A stretch of 64,000 bases of DNA from contig NC_081334.1 in the NCBI RefSeq assembly GCF_022539665.2, forward strand, positions 3,658,001 through 3,722,000. Reading direction: 5' to 3'. Of the stretch, positions 25,695 to 43,479 are shown one piece after another. The notes under the pieces are model-generated. The model did no database searches, was not told the DNA's origin, and worked only from the letters and a program-made list of their open reading frames with translations. Positions within the stretch are counted from its first letter, which is position 1. Each line of letters opens with the position of its first letter. A program made the translations under genes and the position numbers. The stretch is from Daphnia carinata. Its lineage: Eukaryota > Arthropoda > Branchiopoda > Diplostraca > Daphniidae.

Positions 25695-28312
25695 GCACGC
25701 ACACAGTAGATATTAGATCTGATGATGGTGGCGTTAGTAGTCGTACATGAAAGCCAATCAAAAAAGAATTGGACCTGTTATATTGTTTGGCCCGAGGATC
25801 GTCTTACCTTGCGGAGTCGTTCCGAATAAAAAAAAAAAAAAAACAACAGAAGGGACGGGATCAAGATGGATTGCTTCGTTGTCCTGGAACAAAAAAAAAA
25901 AAAAATCCTTGGGGAGGGAGGTGTCTGTAAAAGAGTAGAAATCATCATCTTACACGGGGAGAAAAAAAAAAAGAAATGTTCTTTTTTTTTTCGAGGGGGG
26001 GGGGGGAAATAAATATGTAAGTGCAAAGAGATCGTATTTCTCTAGAAACCGAACTCAAGACGAAGGCGTTCGGCAGGGGCCCGGAAGCCATCGGATGCCC
26101 CGTGATCAACACACACGGTGCGATGGAGAAGAGAACCGTGAAACGGTTACGGATCAGTACATTTCTCTTATTTTTTTTTTTTTGGGGGGGGGGAACGGGA
26201 GGGTTTTGGCTGGTGGTAGTAGAAATACAAGACACAAAGCAGGGGTATGTTATTTTTTTACTTCTTATTTGTTTTGTATCGATATAGAAAAGAAGAAAAA
26301 AAAAAAATCCATTAATGGTGTGGAAGGTTATGCCTAGTTCTCATCCGGGTGGATCAAGTTGTAGAAGCGAAAGTACGTAAAGGTTCGTGAATTGTGAATG
26401 TTGTTCCAGAAAGGAAAAAAAAAAAATGGGGGAAGGAGAGCGCGTTGAAAAGTTTAAACAAGACGAGAACAATTCCATGTGGGTTGTGGGACCTCTTGAA
26501 AACTTTAGAGCCCTTTTTTTTTTTTTTCTTTCTCTCTTTCCCTTACCATTTTTGCGACAGGAGTGGGGAACACGGCGTCTTTTCTTTCTTTACACGCAAG
26601 AGCGAGAGAGGGACAGGGATGAGCTGCATCATTTGCTTACAGAAAGGAGAAGGGTGCGGTGGGGAGGGAGGGAGATTTGTCATTCTTGTCGTCGCCAATT
26701 GGAACAAAAGTCTTCATCAAGTAGTAATCGCTTTAATGTATAGACGATGTGAAACTGCAGCCGAGGAAAAAAAAAAAAAAAGAAAAGCGATGATGATGAC
26801 GAAAAGAAGTTAACGTGATTTTTTTTTATACCGCATTGATTTTTTTTTTTTTTTTTTTTTGATTTTCCCTCTTCTCTTCATCCGATTAACTTTTCTGTAA
26901 AAGTGATAATTGAATGGACCAATCAAGCGATTCATTGTTTAACCGCCTACACACGCTCACCTCCACATCGTTTTAACGTTTGACTGTTTTATTTTTGAAG
27001 GGGATATCGAAATATTTTTGATGAAAATGATGACGTTAGATGGCGGTCATGTTAAATAATTCATTTGTAAAAGAAAAGGGGGAATTTTGTTTTAAGAAAT
27101 TCCACGTACTCTTTTGGCCTAGTCAAATTGTAGAATTTCCTCGTATTCTTTTCTTCTTTTCTTTTTTTTTTTTTTTTTTTTTTTGTAGAATTCCAAAAAA
27201 GTTTGTCATGAAACATTAAAAAAAAAAAAAATCCCTTTTGCGTAGTGCTAGTTGAATAATTCCCCCCCCCCCCCCCCCACCGCACATCCGCGCCCCCTTT
27301 TGCATAGTGAAAAGCGGATCTGCACGACGACGACGAACGGATCAACTTTCTGTATGATCCTCTTGTCTTGGGCTAAAAGCTTTGCAGCGTCGTCAGCACA
27401 CACACACACACACACATACACACACACAAGCGTCTCTTCTTAGATAATTGTATAGTACCCGCGTACTAATGAATCATCGCTGTCTCTCTGTACAGCGCCA
27501 GTTCTTCTTTGCGGCATTTGACTCTCTCCCCCGCTTGTTCCCGTCGCTGGCTGAAAATGGAAACCAGCCACCACGAATTTTTTGAACGCGTTTGCTCTTT
27601 TTTGGGAATAAATCTTCCACTTCTTCCCGTTTTTTTTTTTTTTTTTTTTTTTTTCAAGGGATGAGTTCATATTTTTTGAGGGCGCGCAATTCAAATTTTG
27701 AAAAAGTTTAGCGCGTGTTTTATATTAAAGTTGAATTAACTCTGGATCTTTAATTGGGTCGTATCGCATTGATGTTAAATTGAATGAAGGGACACGTTTT
27801 TGATTACTCTCTCATTTACCCATTTCTTTTTTTTCTTTTTTTTTTTTTTAAACATGTGGATCTATGAACGTTGCGGATGACGTTAATCAAAGCGGATTGG
27901 GGTCATTTGACGCGCGTGTGTTTATTCATGTCTTGTTATACGCAGAACACATTCTTCTACGGAAAGAGAGGGGGGGGGGTTGGAGGAATGGTTTTCTTTT
28001 GATTAAAACTATTGAACGAGAAAAAAGGGGGAGGGGTGAGGAGGGAGAGAGGGCTAGTTTCAGTTTTTGTTTGTGTCCGTCCACACAATGTCGTCCGGCT
28101 ATGATATAATCAATTGCTCGGTTTTTTTTTGTTTTTTTTTTTTTTTACATTCCCCCTCTTTTAATTAATGAAAATTTTGCGCTAGTTTAATGATGCAGCC
28201 TGCAAGCCGTGTACATAATAATCTGCACACAAAAATAATAAGACGCAAACGGCGAAACAAATCATAAAATGCGAACCGTATTGTGTTTTCGCCCGTTTTC
28301 AAATCGTAAAAC

Positions 28313-28314
<2 letters not shown>

Positions 28315-28345
<31 letters not shown>
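28315..28345. repeat. (TG)n microsatellite
   Basis: About 15 TG copies in non-coding DNA. Confidence 0.95.
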
Positions 28346-28348
<3 letters not shown>

Positions 28349-28900
28349 TTGGGTTCGTTATCGTATTCATCCAGACACGATTTGCGTCTCGTTCCCCCCC
28401 CCCTCGTTTCTCGGTAATAAATTAATAAGTCGATTTCTCAATTTTCTTTTTTGGCCCCCCCCCCCCCCCCCCCTATTCCCATTTCTTGTCGTTTTTGAAC
28501 TCCGCCATTGATCAAATTCACGACTCTATTGCACCCTGTTAAATACTAGCCGTTTGATTTAAAAAAAAAAAAAAAACTTGAACGGGAAGTCGTTTCGTGG
28601 GGAGGGCGATCCATTTGGTTAGGAATCCGAATCAATGTCGGTCACGCACTGCTGGATTTGATTGAAACACAAGTTGAAATGGCGGAAGAGAAAAATATGA
28701 TATCCTTCTAATTATCTCTCTGCGCCGCACAACAAAGCGAATTTTGTTTTTTCCTTCTTCTTCTTCTCATCTTTTTTTTTTTTTTGGAGGGGGGGGGGTG
28801 TAAAAAAAAAATATATATATATATTAGGGTAGAGAGAAGGGACATCAGAAAAAAAAAAAAAAAGAAACTCCTCCGGCGATATGGTGCATCTCCTCTTCCC

Positions 28901-28902
<2 letters not shown>

Positions 28903-28930
<28 letters not shown>
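28903..28930. repeat. (CA)n microsatellite
   Basis: Fourteen CA copies in non-coding DNA. Confidence 0.95.
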
Positions 28931-28934
<4 letters not shown>

Positions 28935-29704
28935 TCCGGTTGGATGGATCCGGCTGGAAAGTCGCTTCCAGTTAAGAAGTCGGCGTGTCTCTCGGCGCAT
29001 TTATAGAAAAGCCGGGGCGAAACAACTTAATTGGCCCCCCCCCCCCGTCTTTTTTCTTTCTCGTTTCTTTCTAACTGGACCTCCCGTTTGTAATACGAAT
29101 ATGATTGAATCAAATAGCCTTTTATCCCCGAAAGAAAAGTATTTAATGTTTTAGTGTGTAACATCTTGTAGCAAAGAGTTTTCCCTATTCTCGTGTGTAA
29201 TTCAATGCAGATGAGCTGCCCCCCTCCCCCTCATGAATATTGATGGACCTATGCAGTAGAGCGTTCAATGTAAACAACAGGAATTTTTTTTTTTTTTCTA
29301 TCCCTTTTTTTCTCTCTTTCGTACTGGAACATCCAGAAAAAGAAATGAAAAATTGTGCACGTCGCAATGTTCGACGTCGTCCTCTAGAGTCGTCCTTTTT
29401 TTTATTTGATGGTCTGTTGTGCGAGAGGCAATCCCTCTAATGGCCATGGCCCCAAGTCCATTTGTATTGATATATAAAAGGTCCAGTCAAAAGTTGATTG
29501 ACGTTACACCTTTCGCTGTCTGTGCTCTTGCATTGTGTTACGTTCGTTCTTGTGTTGGGCACACATTTTCGTGTCTTGCCTTTGCAATCCGATTGCGCAT
29601 GGGGGCCATGTAGGCCCCCCTCCGTCTGCGTGTGTGCGTCACGAGACACAAAGTTCCAATTATCGTGAGAGAGTTTGAGGACGCGAAAAGAAGAGAACTG
29701 CGGC

Positions 29705-29741
<37 letters not shown>

Positions 29742-29993
29742 TTTAAACCTAAAGAGAACCTGAGACAGTCGTCTCTTTACGGTGTGTGGCAGGCAAGTCG
29801 GCAGAAAAGCTGAAGAGAGAGAGAGAGAGAGAGACATGCAAGAGAGGGGCGGTAAGATGGGAGCCACTCGAGAGTGAAGAAACTCTTCTCGCACAGAGCG
29901 GAGAGAGAGACTTGGGCTCTGCCCGCCGGAAAAGGTTCGCAATTGGCTTCGTTACGCGGACGAGGAAACGTCAGGCCGTCCTCTCACGCCCCA

Positions 29994-30024
<31 letters not shown>

Positions 30025-30742
30025 CCCCTTTTATTTCTGTTTCCAAAATTTTTGTATTTGATTCTTACCTTATTACCACAGTAATGCCAAGCTTCCCTCC
30101 TCCAAAATGTACATGTCCACTTGACGCAGAACAAACAGGAAGGGAGAGATGGGGGGGGGGGCACTTTTTGATGTTTACCGGCCCGGCCGTGTATGTACGA
30201 CGAAAAAAAATAGACAAAACGAAGAATGGCATTGATTAGACATGAATTACGCTACGATGGCCATTTTTTTTTAATTTTTTTTTTTTGCGTTCCCTATTTT
30301 TAAATCGCTATTTAAAGATGAAATAGATGAATGAGTAATGATTGCGCTACTAGCGAAAGTTTGATTCGTTTTTTTTTTTTTGTTCTTTCGGGAGTCCGGC
30401 CGAAGGCAGAGGAACTCGTTTGTAATAGTTTCAGCGTCAGACGCGACTGAAAAGGATGAACGTTGCGAAGATGGGCGACACGATCCCGACAGCGAACTAT
30501 ACATCCACGTCGGGCCGTGTGAGCACAAGAAGAAAAAAGTTGGGGTGGGGGTAGGAGCGAGCGCGCGGGCCAGAAAGAGAGAGAGAGAGAACTGACTCGT
30601 CAAAATTTCACAAGTGGATCTTCTTCCCTTTTCCGACAACTCGTAAGTCACTCGCTAATGGACAAAAAAAAAAAAAAATAAAAAACCGGGGCGCAAAGGG
30701 TCGCCAGGTTCAGCAACGTGCCCTCTCGCCCCAATCACTAAG

Positions 30743-30773
<31 letters not shown>

Positions 30774-31078
30774 ACCATCGTTCCAGTCGTTTGGTCCTCT
30801 CACATTTTGCGTGCTAGGGGCGAGGGAAAACATTTCTACAAGACCATTAGTCATAAGTAGAAGCTCCTATATCTTATTGAGGATGGGGAGGGGACTATGT
30901 TTCTTTGGCGTCTTTTAGTCTACGTTATTAGGACAACCGCACGGCATTTGGCTTTGACACTTTTTGAAAATGGTTTTAAAATTTTGTTTGTTGCTCTGGC
31001 GCAATTTGTTTTTTTTTAAAGAAATTTCTTTATCTTTTAATGAGAAAGATTTAACACTATAGAAATGTGTAATTTTTG

Positions 31079-31084
31079 TTTATT
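31079..31084 (-). terminator. Polyadenylation signal of the first GGT gene
   Basis: Minus-strand AATAAA about 40 bases after the stop codon at 31122-31124. A poly(A) run of about 28 nt (31094-31120 on the plus strand) lies between stop and signal. Confidence 0.5.
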
Positions 31085-31092
31085 GGCTTTTG

Positions 31093-33808
<2,716 letters not shown>

Positions 33809-35406
33809 TTTGGTTAGGCGAAACTGAGAAAGAAAAGAATGTCGTGCAGAAATCCGATAGGCAACAGTTCGGCTGGAACTTTGTGAGAGAAAAATTCGAA
33901 CGTCCAAAAATCAAATTGAATGAACGGGAATTTCGTAACGGCTCGTGCGACACTCGAAAACAGACTAACTATTTCTATCTCGATCTCGTTTCTATTATGT
34001 AAAAATGAAAAAAACGGCTTGACCCAACTGATACAGACAATTGAGTGACAATCGAGGTGATATACATTTGAAAGAATGAGGAAATCGATTCGATAGGTCG
34101 TGTCATCTTCTCCTATTCAAATTGACGTCAATGGAAACGTACCAAATCGCGGCGTGAGTGGTTCCAACGTTCGTCAAAGCAGACGTAGGGTTTGCGATAA
34201 TCACGATGACCGTCGAGCACAATCATGCTTCTCTTGTATTTTTCTCCAATTCAAATGACGAGCGTTCGAATCTCAAGTGCTCGAATTAAACGCGCGTAGT
34301 TCGTTACGCCGCTTGTTAGCTTTCCATTGCGGCCCGCCCAATCCCGCCCGCCTTGTCTCCTAAATATCCCGACATCCGGATTTAAAAATTTTTCGTTTCT
34401 CAATTGTTTTCCCTACCCGCATTTATAATTCTACAGTTGGACTCGCACAATGGTCTTCAAGTGATCATCTTCAATCCAATTGCCAATGTTTCCGCACTAA
34501 ATTTCTATCAAAAAAAAAAAATAAATAAAACCAAAAATCGTAACAAATCTACGCTTGTTTCTTAACGCAGTATGCCTTTGGGTTTCGCAATGCCAGCCGC
34601 GTATTGTTTACAACGGGTCGGCTGTTACGTCATGCGTCGCTAATAGCGTCTTTCGCGTGAGCGACCTCTTTTTAGATGCCCCCCCCCTCTTCTCTCTTGT
34701 TGGTCCGGGGGTATATTCGTTCAAGCGAATACCCACTTTGATTCTAACGATGGGGGGGGGGGGGAGTGCGTGTACCGAAAACCTACACCCTATGGGCATG
34801 CAACTCCTTACAAGTTTCTGGACATCTTAAAAAAGAATTGAAATGTTTATGGAATAACTTACGCCCGTCCACGCCCACTCTTTGACAAGCTTTACACGGC
34901 TCGGGGAGGGGGGGGGGGTTGGTTACCAGCTTATTAATGATTTCGAGTTCGACATAAACACGGGGGCCGAAATGTTTTATTTAGATTTTTTTTTTTCTGT
35001 GAAGAAAAGCTTAACTTGTGGCCTAGTAATCCGGTGCTGTAATGTTCACTTGGTGCGTAGTTAAGGGCGATGCTGATTATTTGTCATGTCTCATTGTTTT
35101 TTTTCCCATAGTTTCGTGTTTGTTAGGTAACGCATCGATGTTAGTAGGCATTTGCGAGGAAAGAGTGTGCCATCGTAACTCATTTGTACCAACTTTTGGC
35201 GGGGATTGTAAACAATCCATTTTGTACTTTGAAAGTTTTCAGTGGAGAAAAAGCAATTGAAGTGTTTTGTCTCTATTTTTTTTTTTTGAGCAGAAATCAA
35301 ATGGCGTGTTGACAACGTACGAAAGAAAAAAAAAAAAATCGGGGAATAATTTGGCAAGCTGTACAAAGCTCCGGGGTATTTGAACTAATTGAAGAATGTT
35401 TTTCTA
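33809..35406. other. Spacer between the two GGT genes
   Basis: Holds the 5' region of GGT copy 1 and the 3' region of copy 2. No further exon recognised. Fairly free of long homopolymers between 33.9 and 34.5 kb, which may reflect promoter sequence. No clear TATA box on the minus strand. Confidence 0.55.
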
Positions 35407-38121
<2,715 letters not shown>

Positions 38122-39904
38122 TCCTGTCCAGCTTATTTGCACAGATTTTATTTTGTTTTTCTCAAATTCAAACAATCCCCTAAAGGACTTTGGGGCGTGT
38201 TCTTTTTGCTCTAAACGAACACAACTTTAAAACGCCCAATATAAAAAGATATTGGTGACAAATGACTCTTTAATTGCTTACTACTCCCCTCCCTTCCATA
38301 CACACACACACACACATACACACACCAAAACTACTGTACAAATCAGATAGGAGTGGTTTTTTTTTCTCTTGTTTGACTTCCAAAAACCCGAGTTTCCTAA
38401 ATCTCCCAAACCGCAGCTGTTTGAACATGTGGCTGTCACAACACTGGCATAACGGTACAAGGTAACAAACGAGGGGGATTTCTTACTCTTTCGCCATAGT
38501 TGAGTTTGTTTAAGGGCACACAACAAATGGCTGCGATTGGGTCACGATCCGCGGGGTTTTTGGTGCACGAAATTGTAGAAGAAAGTGTCAAATATTCTTT
38601 TAAAAAAAAACAAGTCGATAACCCGAGGGCGATGACAACACAGCACTAGTCTTGTTGTCGGGCGAACTGTCAGAAGCCAACTGCCGAATAGTTCAGATTG
38701 TTTGGGTTTTCTTTCTTTCTTTCGGCCATGAATCGAGCCGGAAAAGGGGGGAAACGGTAGGCTTTTTTTGTTTATTTAACAGCCCTGAGGCGGTGCAGGT
38801 ACCCAATGCCCGTGGCTCTGATGCATTTCACGAAGATCCTTTAAATTTTTTGCTAGTCATTCTGGCAAAATAATTAAATTGCAGCGTTTTTTTTTTCGGT
38901 TCATTGATGTGTTTTTGCGGATGGATGTATTTCCTTATTTTGTCGTACAATTATTTTGATTTGTTTTACCCTTTTTCCTGTAAAGGGATTGGCGGTACAG
39001 GCACTTTTGAATTCAATATTACGGATCATTTTATGTGTCCATTGATCCCTCAACTTGTGTGGCCCTACTTTCCGTTCTCAAGTCTCAAGCAAAACCGATG
39101 TGTTGCTCAGTATTTGTAAAAGCAGTTGGGGGCCAACAGTTTGTCTTAAAAACGGGATGCTTCGTAATCCATAAATTTAAAGCATCGCAGCGTAATGCGA
39201 CGAGACGTTTTGCTCGGGAAGATCACGAATCTCTTTGCGGTAATTCTTTTCTAATATGTACGGTTGAATTAAATATTTTTTTTCTGCGATGAGGCAGCGT
39301 ATGCAAACTATTACCGTGGTTACTTCTACATTGGGGTTGGCTTAACTGATTTTTTTTTTTTTTTTTTTTTTTTGGTACGATTGGATAATGCAAATGAAGC
39401 CGGAGACAAATGATTTTCAATTGCACGTTTCTCTCCTTTTTTTTTTGTGTGTTAAGAGAGAAACATGCAACAATTGATCGGCACAATGGAGTAGGAAATG
39501 AACAAAAATCAATGCCGCCAATACCGAACGCAGTCGTCTAGACATTTAATGCTTTTGTATAGACGTGCAGCACTTTAATTCTTCCATTATTTTACAAGAA
39601 CCATTGCCGAATTGAATGGTACATGTTGATGTGTTTGTTCTTTTGAGGAATCCAACAGCATGAAACAACTCAAAACAGTTTTGAAGAAATAATGCATTTT
39701 CAATGGGTGTTCTGTTTTTATTAAAATGTGAACGGGAAATTCAAATGAGGCGTTCACGAAATACATCAACCGTATTTAAAAGTAACGATGCTAGATGGCA
39801 GAGAAAGTCGAGTAGATTTGAAGTTGATATTGGGCCGCTAGATGGCAGTAAGTGATGGGCACGAAAAGCCGGGAAAATTCAAATCGCTTAGGTTTCTGTT
39901 TGTT
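38122..39904. other. Spacer upstream of GGT copy 2
   Basis: No exon recognised. Contains a CA/GT-rich tract at about 38298-38326 and long homopolymers. Two CTAGATGGCAG motifs sit at its right end. Confidence 0.55.
39791..39848 (+). promoter_or_regulatory. Paired CTCF-like motifs
   Basis: The sequence GCTAGATGGCAG occurs twice, 47 bases apart. The second copy, CCGCTAGATGGCAG at 39835-39848, matches 13 of 14 positions of the remembered vertebrate CTCF consensus CCASYAGRKGGCRS. The pair lies close to where the homopolymer-rich half of the window gives way to the homopolymer-poor half. Confidence 0.35.
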
Positions 39905-39953
39905 GTAGTGATTTTGGCATCGCCGGCACTCTCATCACCGAACGAACTCTGCC
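39905..39953 (-). pseudogene. Relic of a GGT exon
   Basis: About 49 bases align with the 3' part of the eighth GGT exon (copy 2, 35865-35914), with roughly three quarters identity and one gap; in minus-strand translation it gives GDESAGDAKITTT where the intact genes have [11 protein letters not shown]. No other GGT exon is present nearby, so it is a non-functional fragment. Confidence 0.65.
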
Positions 39954-40105
39954 ATTTTTTTTTGTCATTGTGAAAATATTGGACGCTTGCCCAGTTCCAT
40001 GAAACTGGCGTTAATACCTGCCTTGATTTGCTGCCATGTTTCTTTTTATTTTCATTGCGTCTCCAGACGCAGCACTTGAATCTCCTCATCTTTCTTTTGC
40101 ATCTT

Positions 40106-40143
<38 letters not shown>

Positions 40144-40498
40144 CTGAGAATGTCGAAGGCAAGAAATCGGGTTCTCTTTTCGGATGACGAGGTCAATAAC
40201 CATCAAAGTTTAGGGCCATAATCGAGGAATGTCTGTCCACACCTTCAGTGCCAATGACTCCTTTATGCGCCTCGTCATGCAGGTCACGGTGACCCATCGT
40301 TTATTTGGCAATAGATATGAGCATACGAATAGGTTGTACATTATTCTAATCTCCCGTTCATCCGCCATTTCCGTATATTGCGGAGTGGGGGGGGGGGGAT
40401 TTAAATGGCCGTTACAGTGAGCAAGTAGGCGATGGGCAGACTTCCAAGACTCGTCGATAGTTTCAGAATATCGATGCAGTTTTTTTTTTATAGAGACT

Positions 40499-40504
40499 TT
40501 TATT
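40499..40504 (-). terminator. Candidate polyadenylation signal
   Basis: Minus-strand AATAAA about 127 bases after the stop of the cysteine-rich secreted protein gene. Confidence 0.45.
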
Positions 40505-40630
40505 TCGTCATAAAACCAGTAGAAGTAAAACTACCTCATTTTAAATTATTGACATCGATATATATATTGCAACAACAAAAATTCGTGATTGTTTAAATAA
40601 TTCGTATACATCTAACGGATGCATTTCGAT

Positions 40631-41378
40631 TCAGCCGTTAACTTGGGGATTACCACTGTAACAATAATCGCATCCTCTCACCCCGTGATTAGTCGGGAAA
40701 TCGATGGCGGAGAAAGCCGAACCGCCTTTGAAATAGCACGTTTTTAATTGAATTGAATAAAAAAAAAAAAGCTATTAACAGAATCGTTCCGTACCTTTCG
40801 ATGTCGTATCGCAGCATTTACCGCCGAGCTCCGTGCAACTTTCAGCTTTCAGTCCGTTCTCAAATTTCACCAGTTTTCCCGTGCATTTCACGCTGATGTT
40901 GCTGTTGTAACAAGTGTAGCACTCGTCGGTTGATTTCATCGTTCTCGGATCTTCATTATCTGATGCGTGCGTTTTTTTTGTTAAGATATTGGGAAAGAAA
41001 AAAATATGTTAAGGGAAAATTCTAAACCAATTGACTTTGAAACTTACAATGGTCAAGGTCCAGCTCGGTACTGCAGCATGTGCCGAACAGTGAAATGCAT
41101 TTTCTGGCTGTCATGAACTCGTCGGTTGCGTGCCGATCGAGTCTTAGCCCATCACAAGGGCCACGTGACCCACCTACAAAATTTGTAAAATAACGTGTTG
41201 TAGCAAAAAAAAAAAAAAAATAGCTGGATGGAATGAAAACTTACAGGCAACGATTGATATTTGGGTAGCAACCGCAATGAGTGCAATGGCGGTGATCCAC
41301 TGTTTTGGAAAATTAAATTGCGGTTTATTGTTTTCAAATAAGGGAAAAAATTCTTACCTTAATCTTGTTGTAGGCCAT
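40631..41378 (-). CDS. Small secreted cysteine-rich protein
   Basis: Five exons join in phase: 41358-41378 (ATG), 41245-41299, 41048-41173, 40795-40959 and 40631-40725 (TGA), all with GT-AG introns, 153 residues. A signal peptide spans residues 1-25 (MAYNKIKWITAIALIAVATQ). The mature part has about 13 cysteines in clusters such as RKCISLFGTCC, ECYTCYNS, GGKCCDTT and GCDYCYSG. The repeated C-x-x-C-Y element suggests an internal duplication or a disulfide-rich fold loosely like Ly6/uPAR, but spacing is not canonical and I do not assign a family. There is no second membrane segment, so it is probably secreted. It is transcribed away from the neighbouring plus-strand gene, with 1.1 kb between the two starts. 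Confidence 0.82.
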
Positions 41379-42471
41379 TTTGTGGTTGATCTGTTGATTT
41401 ATTCTAAATTGAAATTTAGTTTAGTAATAAAAATTGATTTGGCAAAATGTTACGAGGGCGAATCGGGGGAAGGCAACACTGAAATTGTGCTTCAGCTTCC
41501 TCAAGGCTAACGGGATTGAGTACATGCTTTAACGTATTCAAGTCTGAATAAAATACATCGGTGCATTGAGGCCTCAGGACTTTACATTGTACCTGTCGCT
41601 AGTAAGCACGACACATTTTCTTCAGATTTCAATATCATACGATGCAAAAAGAAAAGGGCCAATGTTTACATAATAATAACAAATAAGGGAACGAGTATAG
41701 TGCTAAATTTTTAAGGTACCAAAGCAAACTAAAAATGTATCACTACAAACAAAAATTATCTTTTGTTTTTCAGTTGGTGCCTACCTTCCGTGCGATCCGC
41801 AGCAGCCAAAGATGCGCAATGCTACTCCGGAATTTCGAGATGGGAGCCGCCGATATGTAGGTACCCAATTCCCGTTATTTTTCTTTTCTTTTCTTTCTTA
41901 CGTGCACGAACCCTTTTGTCTGGTATTATCGGACACTGCTGCCATATAAGGCGTTCTCAGGCATACTTTTTTCTTATTTAAAAAGAAAACTGGGTTTCCC
42001 CCTGTTAATGTTTTTTCTCGACTTGACGCGTAGTGTTTATTATGATCAACAGTTGTAGGTCGTGTTATCTTCCTCAATCGCCTTCCAGGTTAAACTGAGG
42101 CTAACGAAACACGAAGACGCAGAACGTGCAAAGTACAAAGGAATGGGCACTAGCTCTTGATATGAGGAGCAATTCAAGGATAATTGTCGCATAGGAACTA
42201 GTCAGCCATGTAAATTCATCAAATTCAACTTACGTTTTCGGGTTTAAAAAAACAAAACAAAAACGCGTGCGCTTTAGTAAATAATTTCAAGATCGCCGGT
42301 CGCTTCCAAGGCTGACACATTAGGACAAGACTTGTTTTAGGGTGGAGTAGCTCCGAAGCGTTATGTGAATTGCGGAAGGGCGTCAAAGATTCAAAATGGG
42401 ATCTACCCCTCGTGAAACCATGAGATGATGGCCGTGAACAATGTGGCTAGTTTTAGTCAAATGTCCAAGCG
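41379..42471. other. Bidirectional spacer
   Basis: Holds the promoter of the minus-strand cysteine-rich gene and the upstream region of the plus-strand secreted protein gene. No exon seen. Confidence 0.6.
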
Positions 42472-42480
42472 TATATAAAG
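42472..42480 (+). promoter_or_regulatory. TATA box
   Basis: TATATAAAG, 76 bases upstream of the ATG at 42556. Transcription would start about 30 bases on, near the TTCACA at 42503-42508. It is the clearest core promoter of the window and fits a highly expressed structural gene. Confidence 0.75.
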
Positions 42481-42555
42481 AGCGAGTGTTGCGTTTATTT
42501 TATTCACAAGCAAAACGTCAAGCTTCTCTCAAGTTCCCCAAGACGCGCAAGAAAA

Positions 42556-42936
42556 ATGGACAAGGTACGCATTTATCATTTTGATTTTAAAGAGGTTCGT
42601 TCTTCATCGGTTAACATATTGAATTTTAAATTCATTTGCGTTCGGCCCGTGCCAAAAACGAAGGTATTTGTTTTCCTCGCCATCGTAGCGGCCGCCAGCG
42701 CAATGAACTTTGGTTTGGGAGCTCCTCTCCTTTCTAAAGTGAGTTATCAGCCAACAGAATATACTCACGTCAGGCCGGAGGTGACTGTCCAGCAACCTGA
42801 ATACACGTACAAGAGCTATCCGGTGCCCGTGCCTGTTGCCCAGCCTTATCTCACCGCGCCTGTTGTCCGCAACTTCGTTGCCGCTCCGCAATTCGCAGCC
42901 TATCCGGGTTTCGGCGCTGTTCCATTCGGTTATTAG
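42556..42936 (+). CDS. Small secreted Val/Pro/Tyr-rich structural protein
   Basis: Two exons: ATGGACAAG at 42556-42564 and 42664-42936 (TAG), with a 99-nt GT-AG intron. The intron is a multiple of three without stops, so the unspliced frame is also open, but only the spliced product has a proper signal peptide (MDKVFVFLAIVAAASA). A three-codon first exon before the signal peptide is typical of arthropod cuticle protein genes. The mature part of about 77 residues is rich in Val, Pro, Tyr and Ala (YPVPVPVAQPYLTAPVV) and ends GFGAVPFGY. There is no Rebers-Riddiford chitin-binding consensus and no cysteine. A cuticle, eggshell or mucus-like structural role is inferred from composition and the strong TATA promoter. 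Confidence 0.82.
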   Translation: MDKVRIYHFDFKEVRSSSVNILNFKFICVRPVPKTKVFVFLAIVAAASAMNFGLGAPLLSKVSYQPTEYTHVRPEVTVQQPEYTYKSYPVPVPVAQPYLTAPVVRNFVAAPQFAAYPGFGAVPFGY

Positions 42937-43013
42937 GCGATGGCTTGACCTCTTCGCGTCTTCTCTCTTTCTATCGTTTTTCTTTCTTTGCCGATTCATT
43001 TTGCAACTTCAAA

Positions 43014-43019
43014 AATAAA
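43014..43019 (+). terminator. Polyadenylation signal
   Basis: AATAAA 78 bases after the stop codon of the Val/Pro/Tyr-rich protein gene. Confidence 0.7.
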
Positions 43020-43370
43020 GCGTCTTTTACGATCTCCTTGTTTAATTCGTAATGAAAGATCAAATGTCTTAAAATGCGAATGCGATTTTTTTTTTTTTTT
43101 AATGGATGCTCGAAATCCATACGGTATAGAATCATCGCAAGTCATTCAAAAAATTGAGTTTGGTCTATGGAATAAAATACTGTGGTAAAATGGGAGAGGC
43201 GTGACGATGAGACAACTTAGATTGCATAGATGAGTTGGATGGATGCCGGGAGAAAACTTGGTGGCATTGGCTAATTTGGCCGTGTGTTGTTCAATGAAAG
43301 TTAATTTAATTTCGATCTAAAAGCATCAGTTAATGACAAAATATTTTTGGTTTTTTTGATGATCATATTA

Positions 43371-43440
43371 GGCGTCTTGGAAGATAAATAGCCATTTGCC
43401 CAGTCGGATGAACTTGGCCGGACTGGATAGCCCTCCGACG
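43371..43440 (-). pseudogene. Second relic of a GGT exon
   Basis: About 70 bases resemble the middle of GGT exon eight (copy 2, 35938-36003). The minus-strand translation SPAKFIRLGKWLF corresponds to [13 protein letters not shown] in the intact genes. It covers the part of the exon that would follow the 39.9-kb fragment on the plus strand, so the two may be pieces of one decayed third copy, now 3.4 kb apart. Confidence 0.6.
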
Positions 43441-43479
43441 TAACTGATAAGATTGCTGTCTACCACAGGACCCAAAACT

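Larger units (their letters stand above)
25318..31078. other. Spacer upstream of the Ig-domain gene
   Basis: No coding exon recognised. It should contain the 5' UTR and promoter of the minus-strand Ig gene: an arthropod-like initiator (minus-strand TCAGTC) occurs near 25525 in a GC-richer patch, but without other promoter elements. The rest is homopolymers and microsatellites, including the longest single-base runs of the window: T at about 29708-29739 and A at about 30743-30771. Confidence 0.55.

Noticed and set aside
29419..29613. TATATAAAAG at about 29469 followed by a 64-codon frame
   Set aside because: No initiator, no signal peptide or known motif in the frame, and no polyA signal; the TATA-like string is unsurprising in this AT-rich DNA.
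34608..34830. Frames on both strands between the GGT genes
   Set aside because: Short, with poly(G)/poly(C) run translation and no splice-compatible neighbours.
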